Of a DNA stretch of 64,000 nucleotides, positions 32,760 through 43,347 are shown piece after piece. The notes under the pieces were generated by a model. That model was given only the letters and a program-made list of their open reading frames with translations, had not been told where the DNA came from and made no database searches. The translations under genes were made by a program, and so were the position numbers. The stretch covers positions 46,843,059 to 46,907,058 of the forward strand of contig CM060111.1 in the NCBI GenBank assembly GCA_030522415.1. The letters are read 5' to 3'. Every line of letters starts with the position of its first letter. Within the stretch, counting starts at the first letter, position 1. This DNA comes from Channallabes apus (taxonomy: Eukaryota > Chordata > Actinopteri > Siluriformes > Clariidae).

Positions 32760-33593
32760 TCATGGGGTGAAGTTCTCCAGCAGTTCTGGTGTGAGATACC
32801 CAACAGGCATGTTTGGGGGATATTTGGTGGGATTCTGAGGGCCCGGCGAGGGCTGGGGTGTGGAATTCGGATTGAGAAGGAGACTGTGCTGCTCGTCCAC
32901 TTCCTGTACCACTGTGTAGTCCGGGAGAGGAGTAAAGGGCGGGGGAGGCTCAGAGATATAGGATGACACCTGCTTCTCTTCCTCGACATCAGGGCTAAGG
33001 ATGTGATACGGCTGATCCGGATCCTGATTGGCCGGCGAGTCAGGAACAAGATGGCGGGCGACGTTCTCGGACGAATATCCTCCGTTAGAATCGATCACCA
33101 TGAGCTGAATATCGAGCTTCTTCTTTTGCTTGTCCTTTTCCTTTTCTTCTTCCTTTTTCTTGCTTAGTGTGTTGCTCTGTTGCTCAGGTGCAAGGACGAC
33201 GCCCCCTGCTGGTGTGACGTCGCTCACCTGTGCGTAAAAGTCCATGTTCATCCAGTTGTTCCCATTGTTTCTTTCCAATTGTTTTTCAATCTTGATTTCT
33301 GACTCCGGAGTCAGTGTCGAGTCGCTCCTGCTGACCAGAGGGTGGCGCTCTTCCCTCTCAGGTTCCATCTCGAGACCGGAATCATCGTCCCCTTTGTGGG
33401 CGGAGTCTGGGTAGCGGGCGGAGCCGTGCCGGGAGGGGCCGAGCAGGCGCAGCTTGTCCGAGCTCTCGATCTTCTCGGCCGCTTCGTCCAAATCGATCTG
33501 GATGAACTCGACCCAGGAGTCGTCAGGATATGAGTGGGGTTTGTACATGTGCTGACTGCTGAGCAGAGAGTTCAACTCGTCCAGCTTCCCTTT
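32760..33593 (-). CDS. ghr: Growth hormone receptor, last coding exon (partial gene)
   Basis: Class I cytokine receptor; this exon is the distal cytoplasmic domain that recruits STAT5 and negative regulators after JAK2 activation. Acceptor TTTGCAG precedes 33593; the frame (phase 0, KGKLDELNSLL) runs 277 codons to TGA at 32760-32762. Family marks: DDSWVEFIQIDLDE, the nearly invariant MDFYAQVSDVTPAG followed by VVLAPEQ, PLPDYT, and the terminal GYLTPELLENFTP, which corresponds to the mammalian GYVSTDQLNKIMP end. Tyrosines in DFYAQV, PYHILSP, SYISE, DYTVV and GYLTP are candidate phosphosites. A Lys/Glu-rich insert (SKKKEEEKEKDKQKKK) is unlike mammals. Membrane and ligand-binding exons are not in the window. 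Teleosts have ghra and ghrb; I cannot assign which. Confidence 0.93.
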   Translation of the reverse strand, partial: KGKLDELNSLLSSQHMYKPHSYPDDSWVEFIQIDLDEAAEKIESSDKLRLLGPSRHGSARYPDSAHKGDDDSGLEMEPEREERHPLVSRSDSTLTPESEIKIEKQLERNNGNNWMNMDFYAQVSDVTPAGGVVLAPEQQSNTLSKKKEEEKEKDKQKKKLDIQLMVIDSNGGYSSENVARHLVPDSPANQDPDQPYHILSPDVEEEKQVSSYISEPPPPFTPLPDYTVVQEVDEQHSLLLNPNSTPQPSPGPQNPTKYPPNMPVGYLTPELLENFTP

Positions 33594-34180
33594 CTGCAAA
33601 CACCAGGAAGGTCAGATTATTATCTCAAGCATTAAAACACATTAATACAAAAACATTTAATATTGACATTTATCATATCATTCACAGTGTGGCTCAGGGT
33701 TCAAGGTTAAACATCGTCCTCCTTAAAAGCAGCAGACGGAGACAGAGGAACTGCAGAGTGATATTACTAATGGCATTACTGACAATATTAATGAGACACT
33801 CACGATATCGATGACAATATTAACTAAATTGATGATATTAATAAAGATATCAACGACAATATTGCTGATGATCTTGATGACATTATTTGACGATGTTATA
33901 AACTTCTATCTAGTAAATCTGCGCTGATGCTCTGAGAGTAATGCGATAACACAGTAACATTTAGAGAGTATCGCTGCGTCAGTGCTCTGAGAGTTTTAAA
34001 CCTTTACCAGGATTTTAGCTAGTTAGCTTTTTGCTAAGCTAGCTACACTGGTATCTGTTGTAAAAACAACTTTATCTGCTCTGGACATTGAGCTGCTTGT
34101 GGCGTGAGACAGACTGTCTCCCCCATGTAGTTGTCCCCGTGGTGTGTACTCCACCCTCAGCATGTGTGAGACCTTGCTCC
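33594..34180. other. ghr intron sequence with ATT/GAT-rich imperfect repeat
   Basis: About 33765-33900 is a degenerate repeat of GACAATATTA and GATGATATTA-like units. No upstream ghr exon was found. Confidence 0.5.
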
Positions 34181-34990
34181 AGAACCTACAGCCCATGTGA
34201 CTGCTGGACCTCACCCTGACACGCTCATTATTAGTAACAGAGACTTTAATCACGGTTCTCTCCTGTCTCTTTTAAACACCATGTCACATGTACCACTGGA
34301 TACAACAACACACTAGACTGCGGCATCAACAACACTTCCATGTCTTGGGTGTCGCCCCCCCCCGGCGCAGTTGGACCATAATCTAATCTATCTGCCCACA
34401 ACGTACTCTGCGCTTATACACAGACAGGCTGTTAGAAAGAAACCCAGGAAACAATGAAGAGGACAGAGACGGACCGGAACAGAGACGGACCTACACCTGA
34501 CTCTGTGCTGGTTGTGTGAGTTGGTGAGATCAGAGTAAGTGTTCTGCTCTAACACAGTCAGGTCTGGCTCACTAACCAGGTCAAACTGGATCTCGATAGG
34601 AAGAGGCTGGCGTGACAGTAACAGGGAATAAGAACATGATTAAATGATGCAGGGACAGAGGGAGGACAGAACAAAAAAATGGAGTGAACGTTGCAGGGAT
34701 CTCCAGGTGGAACTAGAGATGCGACGAGATCTTCACGACTTTTCCACAGGAGAGAAGGTCTTACTTGCCCCAGTCTCATCACCACAGATCAGCTCCGCCC
34801 CCAGCGGAGACGCCTGAAACCTAATAAGACGTCTGGACCGGATTGCGCCCGTCCTCACACTCCTGTGAATCAGTTATGTGATGTGTTACATTTCCTCCCC
34901 TTCACTGAGTGAATCAAAAATCCCTGAGATACAGAGGACATCATCATGTCCATAAGAGGAGACGAGCTCGAGACCTTAACCACTTCAGAG
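34181..34990 (+). pseudogene. Decayed LINE fragments (endonuclease and RT pieces)
   Basis: 34200-34440 encodes, with frame breaks, ISNRDFNHGSLLSLL and LDHNLIYLPTTYSALI, matching the GDFNH and SDHNLV blocks of a LINE endonuclease. 34795-34910 encodes RRLKPNKTSGPDCARPHTPV, matching the R-K-x-x-GPD start of a LINE reverse transcriptase. Spacing suggests one badly decayed Rex1-like element. No intact frame. Confidence 0.4.
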
Positions 34991-35141
34991 AGGACAATTT
35001 TGGAAACCTGAAGTAAACTCTTTCCAAGAGTTTTCATATAGCAGAAGAGTTTGATGATTTAAAGTCTAGACCTCAGAATGTAGAACGTGAGCCCTGACTC
35101 TCTGACACCAGTGTAACCAGAAGTGGAAGAGACAATGAGCG

Positions 35142-35145
<4 letters not shown>

Positions 35146-35192
<47 letters not shown>
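35146..35192. repeat. CA microsatellite
   Basis: About 46 bases of CA. Confidence 0.9.
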
Positions 35193-35193
<1 letters not shown>

Positions 35194-35398
35194 GAGGAGA
35201 TTAATGGTGTTTTCAGATTAAGAATGATTGATTTGTACTGTGACTGTGTGTGTGTGTGTAGAAGAACAGGAGCTGCTCAGGCGTGACAGTTACACAGCAG
35301 TTACAGGATCTCTTATCAGCTCTGTGTGTTCTGACTGAGCAAACACTCTGCAAGACACACACACACACACACACACTGTACATACACACAATATACAC

Positions 35399-36605
35399 CC
35401 GTGGTTCTCAACGTGTGTGGCGCCCCACTAGTGGAGAATACAGACATGACAGGTGGGGCTCAATGAACGGGAGAGAATTAGTGGAAATAATAGGAAAGTA
35501 CCTGTTCTAATTCATGCTTTTCTTTATTGACAACAAATATCGGACACTCGAAACTAAACTATCACACACAAAGAAATGGATCATTAATACAAGTAAATTA
35601 AAATCACATCAGAGAAAAAGTGGAACCATAGTGCAAAAATAACGGTTTAACATCGGCAGAGGAACAATATATAAGGAAACATTCTGTATTATATATATAA
35701 TTTCATTTATTCCAGTGTGTATGCTGATGTTTCTGTGTTTTTGTTAAAATTTATATTTTATCAGGCAGTACTAGTCTGGCATTTCTAGTTTCCAGTGCGG
35801 CAACAAAGTTGCTTTTTGATCCTTCAGGCGCTGAACAGAAGGGAAGATCAATATCATTCTACACTTTTTGTTGGTGTGCGGCATTTTATGATGATCCCTA
35901 AATCATTCGTTGCGCTGTAGAGAATAACGATGTTTATGCTTTTAAACATGTATAATTTAAGGCGGCTGTAGCTTAAAGACAATGTAAAAAGGAATGTGGG
36001 TATCTTAATTGCAGGTTTGTTTACGCAGCTATTGATGTGAATATAAAACTAACTTTACCGCGGACACAAACCGGGTCAGTGGCGTACTGTACTGTATGTA
36101 GTGAGCATAATAACATCACTGGATACATTTCTTACATGGACCACAGAAAAGCAGGCGATTCAGCTCAATCAGTCTAATCAACCAAAAAGCAGCCGAAAGG
36201 AAAATATGATGAAGCCTATGTTGTGTTTGGATTCATGGTGGTGATGGTGGGGGCAGAGGAGATACCCGTGTGTGTGTTGTGTCTTAAACTGCCGGCAGCA
36301 GACAGCACGAGACCCAACAACGTAGGAAGACACTTCGAGACAACACACTCCAGTCACGTCAATAAGCCACTCGACTGCTTTGAAAGAAAGCTCTAGATAA
36401 GTGACGAAGTAAGTCTGTTATAACAATTGCACGTGTATTTAATCTGTTTTGAACTTGGTGTTGTTTGATCTTATTGGTTTAGAAATTTATATTTCAATAA
36501 ACAGTAAATTTGGCCGATTTCGTGATCATTTTGTTGACAAGTGGGGCTTGAAAATTCGCTCACCCCCTTAAGTGGGGAATGACAGAAAAAGTTTGAGAAC
36601 CACTG
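35399..36605 (+). mobile_element. Internally deleted hAT (ZBED/Charlie-like) transposon
   Basis: The ends are inverse (GTGGTTCTCAA near 35401, TTGAGAACCACTG ending 36605), a classic hAT terminus. They are flanked by 8-bp near-duplications ATATACAC (35391-35398) and CTATACAC (36606-36613). At 1.2 kb it retains only a BED-finger coding fragment, so it is non-autonomous. It sits in presumed ghr intron sequence. Confidence 0.75.
36136..36396 (+). pseudogene. hAT transposase BED zinc-finger fragment
   Basis: Frame from the ATG at 36136 (MDHRKAGDSAQSV, then a TAA), resuming KYDEAYVVFGF and PVCVLCLKLPAADSTRP, then GRHFETTHSSHVNKPLDCF and ERKL followed by TAG. Cys-x2-Cys and His-x4-His spacing fits a BED finger, and the LDCFERKL end is typical of ZBED5-like hAT proteins. 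The catalytic domain is absent. Confidence 0.65.
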
Positions 36606-36606
36606 C

Positions 36607-36651
<45 letters not shown>

Positions 36652-36736
36652 AACACACTCACACACACTTCCATGTTGTTTTTTTCCATTTCACACACTG
36701 AACATCTTCAAGTTGGAATTAACATGGTTATAACAT

Positions 36737-36787
<51 letters not shown>

Positions 36788-37190
36788 CTAACACAATAGC
36801 CTGGAGGAGAAGCAGATGAGGCTTCATGGGCTGTGTGTATGTGTGTGTGTGTGTGTGTGCTCGTCTGGAGCTCTGCTTACTGTCTGGATGACGACGTGTC
36901 TGAGCTGGTGTGTGTGTATGTGTGTGTGTGTACAGGATGAAAGAGAAACACAGAACTGAAAGACTCTCTACTGTTTTCACTCTTTCAGCAACTGAACAAT
37001 AAAACATCAGACACAGGTGTGTGTGTGTGTGTAAAGTGTGTGTGTGTTCAGGAAATTATGGTATGTTTTAGTGTATGTACCAAAAACTTCCAGAATTCTG
37101 ACTTTTGCATAGAAAACAGGTGAGTGCATAGAAAACATAGACATTTGAAACATAGAATTAAAAAACATAGAAATTTGCATAGAAACCAGG
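36606..37190. other. CA/GT-rich boundary zone before the satellite array
   Basis: CA microsatellites at 36612-36660 and 36740-36784, GT runs near 36839-36860 and 37017-37031. At 37107-37190 there is a degenerate GCATAGAAAACA-type repeat directly abutting the large array. Confidence 0.6.
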
Positions 37191-39424
37191 GTGTGTGTAT
37201 AGTGTCTGTGTGTGTGTAGTGTGTGTATAGTGTCTGTGTGTGTGTAGTGTGTGTATAGTGTCTGTGTGTGTATAGTGTCTGTGTGGTGTGTGTATAGTGT
37301 CTGTGTGTATGTAGTGTGTGTATAGTGTCTGTGTGTGTATAGTGTCTGTGTGTGTGTGTAGAGTGTGTATAGTGTCTGTGTAGTGTGTATAGTGTCTGTG
37401 TGTGTGTAGTGTGTGTATAGTGTCTGTGTGTGTAGTGTGTGTATAGTGTCTGTGTGTATAGTGTGTGTATAGTGTGTGTGTAGTGTGTGTATAGTGTCTG
37501 TGTGTGTGTAGTGTGTGTATAGTGTCGTGTGTGTGTAGTGTGTGTATAGTTTCTGTGTGTGTGTAGTGTGTGTATAGTGTCTGTGTGTGTAGGGTCTGTG
37601 TGTGTGTATAATGTCTGTGTGTGTGTAGTGTGTGTATAGTGTCTGTGTGTATAGTGTGTGTATAGTGTCTGTGTGTGTAGTGTGTGTATAGTGTCTGTGT
37701 GTGTATAGTGTCTGTGTGTGTGTAGTGTCTGTGTGTGTGTAGTGTGTGTGTGTGTAGTGTGTGTATAGTGTCTGTGTGTGTGTAGTGTGCGTATAGTGTC
37801 TGTGTGTATAGTGTCTGTGTGTGTATAGTGTCTGTGTGTGTGTAGTGTGTGTATAGTGTCTGTGTGTGTGTAGTGTGTGTATAGTGTCTGTGTGTGTAGT
37901 GTGTGTATAGTGTCTGTGTGTGTATGTAGTGTGTGTATAGTGTCTGTGTGTGTGTAGTGTGTGTATAGTGTCTGTGTGTGTGTAGTGTGTGTATAGTGTC
38001 TGTGTGTGTAGTGTGTGTATAGTGTCTGTGTGTGTAGTGTGTGTATAGTGTTGTGTGTGTGCAGTGTGTGTATAGTGTCTATGTGTGTGTAGTGTGTGTA
38101 TAGTGTCTGTGTGTGTAGGGTGTGTATAGTGTCTGTGTGTGTAGTGTGTGTATAGTGTCTGTGTGTTTAGTGTGTGCATAGTGTCTGTGTGTATAGTGTG
38201 TGTATAGTGTCTGTGTGTGTGTAGTGTGTGTATAGTGTCTCTGTGTGTGTAGTGTGTGTATAGTGTCTGTGTGTAGTGTGTGTATAGTGTCTGTGTGTGT
38301 ATAGTGTTTGTGTGTGTGTAGTGTGTGTGTAGTGTCTGTAGTGTGTGTATAGTGTCTGTGTGTGTGTAGTGTGTGTATAGTGTTTGTGTGTGTGTAGTGT
38401 GTGTATAGCGTCTGTGTGTGTGTAGTGTGCGTATAGTGTCTGTGTGTATAGTGTCTGTGTGTGTATAGTGTCTGTGTGTGTGTAGTGTGTGTATAGTGTC
38501 TGTGTGTGTGTAGTGTGTGTATAGTGTCTGTGTGTGTATGTAGTGTATGTATAGTGTCTGTGTGTGTGTAGTGTGTGTATAGTGTCTGTGTGTGTGTAGT
38601 GTGTGTATAGTGTCTGTGTGTGTAGTGTGTGTATAGTGTCTGTGTGTGTGTAGTGTGTGTATAGTGTCTGTGTGTGTAGTGTGTGTATAGTGTCTGTGTG
38701 TGTGTAGTGTCTGTGTGTGTATAGTGTCTATGTGTGTGTAGTGTGTGTATAGTGTCTGTGTGTGTAGGGTGTGTATAGTGTCTCTGTGTGTGTAGTGTGT
38801 GAATGTAGTGTGTGTATAATGTCTGTGTGTGTGTAGTGTGTGTATAGTGTCTGTGCGTGTGTAGTGTGTGTATAGTGTCTGTGCGTGTGTAGTGTGTGTA
38901 TAGTGTCTGTGCGTGTGTAGTGTGTGTATAGTGTCTGTGTGTGTGCAGTGTGTGTATAGTGTCTGTGTGTGTGTAGTGTGTGTATAGTGTCTGTGTGTGT
39001 AGTGTGTGTATAGTGTCTGTGTGTGTATAGTGTCTGTGTAGTGTGTGTATAGTGTGTGTATAGTGTCTGTGTAGTGTGTGTATAGTGTCTGTGTAGTGTG
39101 TGTATAGTGTCTGTGTGTGTGTAGTGTGTGTATAGTGTCTGTGTGTATAGTGTGTGTATAGTGTCTGTGTGTGTGTAGTGTGTGTATAGTGTCGTGTGTG
39201 TGTAGTGTGTGTATAGTGTCGTGTGTGTGTGTGTAGTGTGTGTATAGTGTCTGTGTGTGTGTAGTGTGTGTATAGTGTCTGTGTGTGTGTGTAGTGTCTG
39301 TGTGTGTGTAGTGTCTGTGTGTGTGTAGTGTCTGTGTGTGTGTAGTGTCTGTGTGTGTGTAGTGTGTGTATAGTGTCTGTGTGTGTAGTGTGTGTATAGT
39401 GTCTGTGTGTGTATAGTGTCTGTG

Positions 39425-40816
39425 CGTGTGTAGTGTGTGTATAGTGTCTGTGTGTGTAGTGTGTGTATAGTGTCTGTGTGTGTATGTAGTGTGTGTATAG
39501 TGTCTGTGTGTGTGTAGTGTGTGTATAGTGTCTGTGTGTGTGTAGTGTGTGTATAGTGTCTGTGTGTGTAGTGTGTGTATAGTGTCTGTGTGTGTAGTGT
39601 GTGTATAGTGTCTGTGTGTGTAGTGTGTGTATAGTGTCTGTGTGTGTGTAGTGTGTGTATAGTGTCTGTGTGTGTAGTGTGTGTATAGTGTCTGTGTGTG
39701 TGCAGTGTGTGTATAGTGTCTATGTGTGTGCAGGGTGTGTATAGTGTCTGTGTGTGTGTAGTGTGTGTATAGTGTCTGTGTGTGTGTAGTGTGTGTATAG
39801 TGTCTGTGTGTGTGTAGTGTGTGTATAGTGTCTGTGTGTGTGTAGTGTGTGTATAGTGTCTGTGTGTGTGTAGTGTGTGTATAGTGTCTGTGTGTGTGTA
39901 GTGTGTGTATAGTGTCTGTGTGTGTAGTGTGTGTATAGTGTCTGTGTGTGTAGTGTGTGTATAGTGTGTGTATAGTGTCTGTGTGTGTAGTGTGTGTATA
40001 GTGTCTGTGTGTGTGCAGTGTGTGTATAGTGTCTATGTGTGTGTAGTGTGTGTATAGTGTCTGTGTGTGTAGGGTGTGTATAGTGTCTGTGTGTGTAGTG
40101 TGTGTATAGTGTCTGTGTGTGTAGTGTGTGTATAGTGTCTGTGTGTGTATAGTGTCTGTGCGTGTGTAGTGTGTGTATAGTGTCTGTGTGTGTAGTGTGT
40201 GTATAGTGTCTGTGTGTGTATGTAGTGTGTGTATAGTGTCTGTGTGTGTGTAGTGTGTGTATAGTGTCTGTGTGTGTGTAGTGTGTGTATAGTGTCTGTG
40301 TGTGTAGTGTGTGTATAGTGTCTGTGTGTGTAGTGTGTGTATAGTGTCTGTGTGTGTAGTGTGTGTATAGTGTCTGTGTGTGTGTAGTGTGTGTATAGTG
40401 TCTGTGTGTGTAGTGTGTGTATAGTGTCTGTGTGTGTGCAGTGTGTGTATAGTGTCTATGTGTGTGTAGGGTGTGTATAGTGTCTGTGTGTGTGTAGTGT
40501 GTGTATAGTGTCTGTGTGTGTGTAGTGTGTGTATAGTGTCTGTGTGTGTGTAGTGTGTGTATAGTGTCTGTGTGTGTGTAGTGTGTGTATAGTGTCTGTG
40601 TGTGTGTAGTGTGTGTATAGTGTCTGTGTGTGTGTAGTGTGTGTATAGTGTCTGTGTGTGTAGTGTGTGTATAGTGTCTGTGTGTGTAGTGTGTGTATAG
40701 TGTGTGTATAGTGTCTGTGTGTGTAGTGTGTGTATAGTGTCTGTGTGTGTGCAGTGTGTGTATAGTGTCTATGTGTGTGTAGTGTGTGTATAGTGTCTGT
40801 GTGTGTAGGGTGTGTA
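39425..40816. repeat. 736-bp tandem duplication within the array
   Basis: Rare variants recur at a constant offset: GCGTGTG at 39425 and 40161, GTATGTAG at 39484 and 40220, TGCAGTG at 39702 and 40438, and another TGCAGTG at about 40015 and 40751. Two copies in tandem. Confidence 0.75.
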
Positions 40817-43269
40817 TAGTGTCTGTGTGTGTAGTGTGTGTATAGTGTCTGTGTGTGTAGTGTGTGTATAGTGTCTGTGTGTATAGTGTGTGTATAGTGT
40901 CTGTGTGTGTGTAGTGTGTGTATAGTGTCTCTGTGTGTGTAGTGTGTGTATAGTGTCTGTGTGTAGTGTGTGTATAGTGTCTGTGTGTGTATAGTGTCTG
41001 TGTGTGTGTAGTGTGTGTGTAGTGTCTGTAGTGTGTGTATAGTGTCTGTGTGTGTGTAGTGTGTGTATAGTGTTTGTGTGTGTGTAGTGTGTGTATAGTG
41101 TCTGTGTGTGTGTAGTGTGCGTATAGTGTCTGTGTGTATAGTGTCTGTGTGTGTATAGTGTCTGTGTGTGTGTAGTGTGTGTATAGTGTCTGTGTGTGTG
41201 TAGTGTGTGTATAGTGTCTGTGTGTGTGTAGTGTGTGTATAGTGTCTGTGTGTGTAGTGTGTGTATAGTGTCTGTGTGTGTATGTAGTGTGTGTATAGTG
41301 TCTGTGTGTGTGTAGTGTGTGTATAGTGTCTGTGTGTGTGTAGTGTGTGTACAGTGTCTGTGTGTGTAGTGTGTGTATAGTGTCTGTGTGTGTATAGTGT
41401 CTGTGTGTGTAGTGTGTGTATAGTGTCTGTGTGTGTGTAGTGTCTGTGTGTGTATAGTGTCTATGTGTGTGTAATGTGTGTATAGTGTCTGTGTGTGTAG
41501 GGTGTGTATAGTGTCTCTGTGTGTGTAGTGTGTGTATGTAGTGTGTGTATAATGTCTGTGTGTGTGTAGTGTGTGTATAGTGTCTGTGCGTGTGTAGTGT
41601 GTGTATAGTGTCTGTGCGTGTGTAGTGTGTGTATAGTGTCTGTGTGTGTGTAGTGTGTGTATAGTGTCTGTGTGTGTGTAGTGTGTGTATAGTGTCTGTG
41701 TGTGTAGTGTGTGTATAGTGTCTGTTTGTGTAGTGTGTGTATAGTGTCTGTGTGTGTATAGTGTCTGTGTGTGTGTAGTGTGTGTATAGTGTCTGTGTAG
41801 TGTGTGTATAGTGTCTGTGTGTGTGTAGTGTGTGTATAGTGTCTGTGTGTATAGTGTGTGTATAGTGTCTGTGTGTGTAGTGTGTGTATAGTGTCTGTGT
41901 GTGTGTAGTGTGTGTATAGTGTCGTGTGTGTGTGTGTAGTGTGTGTATAGTGTCTGTGTGTGTATAGTGTCTGTGTGTGTAGTGTGTGTATAGTGTCTGT
42001 GTAGTGTGTGTATAGTGTCTGTGTGTGTGTAGTGTGTGTATAGTGTCTGTGTGTATAGTGTGTGTATAGTGTCTGTGTGTGTAGTGTGTGTATAGTGTCT
42101 GTGTGTGTGTAGTGTGTGTATAGTGTCGTGTGTGTGTGTGTAGTGTGTGTATAGTGTCTGTGTGTGTGTAGTGTGTGTATAGTGTCTGTGTGTGTGTAGT
42201 GTCTGTGTGTGTGTAGTGTCTGTGTGTGTGTAGTGTCTGTGTGTGTGTAGTGTGTGTATAGTGTCTGTGTGTGTAGTGTGTGTATAGTGTCTGTGTGTGT
42301 GTAGTGTGTGTATAGTGTCTGTGTGTGTAGTGTGTGTATAGTGTCTGTGTGTGTGTAGTGTGTGTATAGTGTCTGTGTGTGTAGTGTGTGTATAGTGTCT
42401 GTGCGTGTGTAGTGTGTGTATAGTGTCTGTGCGTGTGTAGTGTGTGTATAGTGTCTGTGTGTGTATAGTGTCTGTGTGTGTGTAGTGTGTGTATAGTGTC
42501 TGTGTGTGTATAGTGTCTGTGTGTGTGTAGTGTGTGTATAGTGTCTGTGTGTGTATAGTGTCTGTGTGTGTGTATAGTGTCTGTGTGTGTATAGTGTCTG
42601 TGTGTGTATAGTGTCTGTGTGTGTATAGTGTGTGTATAGTGTCTGTGTGTGTGTAATGTGTGTATAGTGTCTGTGTGTGTATAGTGTCTGTGTGTGTGTA
42701 GTGTGTGTATAGTGTCTGTGTGTGTATAGTGTCTGTGTGTGTGTATAGTGTCTGTGTGTGTATAGTGTCTGTGTGTGTATAGTGTCTGTGTGTGTATAGT
42801 GTGTGTATAGTGTCTGTGTGTGTGTAATGTGTGTATAGTGTCTGTGTGTGTGTAGTGTCTGTGTGTGTGTAGTGTGTGTATAATGTCTGTGTGTGTAGTG
42901 TGTGTATAGTGTCTGTGCGTGTGTAGTGTGTGTATAGTGTCTGTGTGTGTGTAGTGTGTGTATAGTGTCTGTGTGTAGTGTGTGTATAATGTCTGTGTGT
43001 GTAGTGTGTGTATAGTGTCTGTGTGTAGTGTGTGTATAATGTCTGTGTGTGTGTAGTGTGTGTATAGTGTCTGTGTGTGTGTAGTGTGTGTATAGTGTCT
43101 GTGTGTAGTGTGTGTATAATGTCTTTGTGTGTAGTGTGTGTATAGTGTCTATGTGTGTAGTGTGTGTATAGTGTCTGTATAGTGTCTGTGTGTGTGTGTA
43201 GTGTGTGTATAGTGTCTGTGTAGTGTGTGTATAGTGTCTGAGTGTGTAGTGTGTGTATAGTGTGTGTAT

Positions 43270-43347
43270 ATACACACATTACACACACAGACACTATACA
43301 CACACTACACACACAGACACTATACACACATTACACACACAGACACT
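43270..43347 (-). repeat. 78-bp reversed satellite segment, copy 1
   Basis: About 2.8 units in reverse orientation (C/A-rich on the plus strand). The left junction is palindromic (GTGTGTAT/ATACACAC), as is the right (CAGACACT/AGTGTCTG). Confidence 0.9.
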
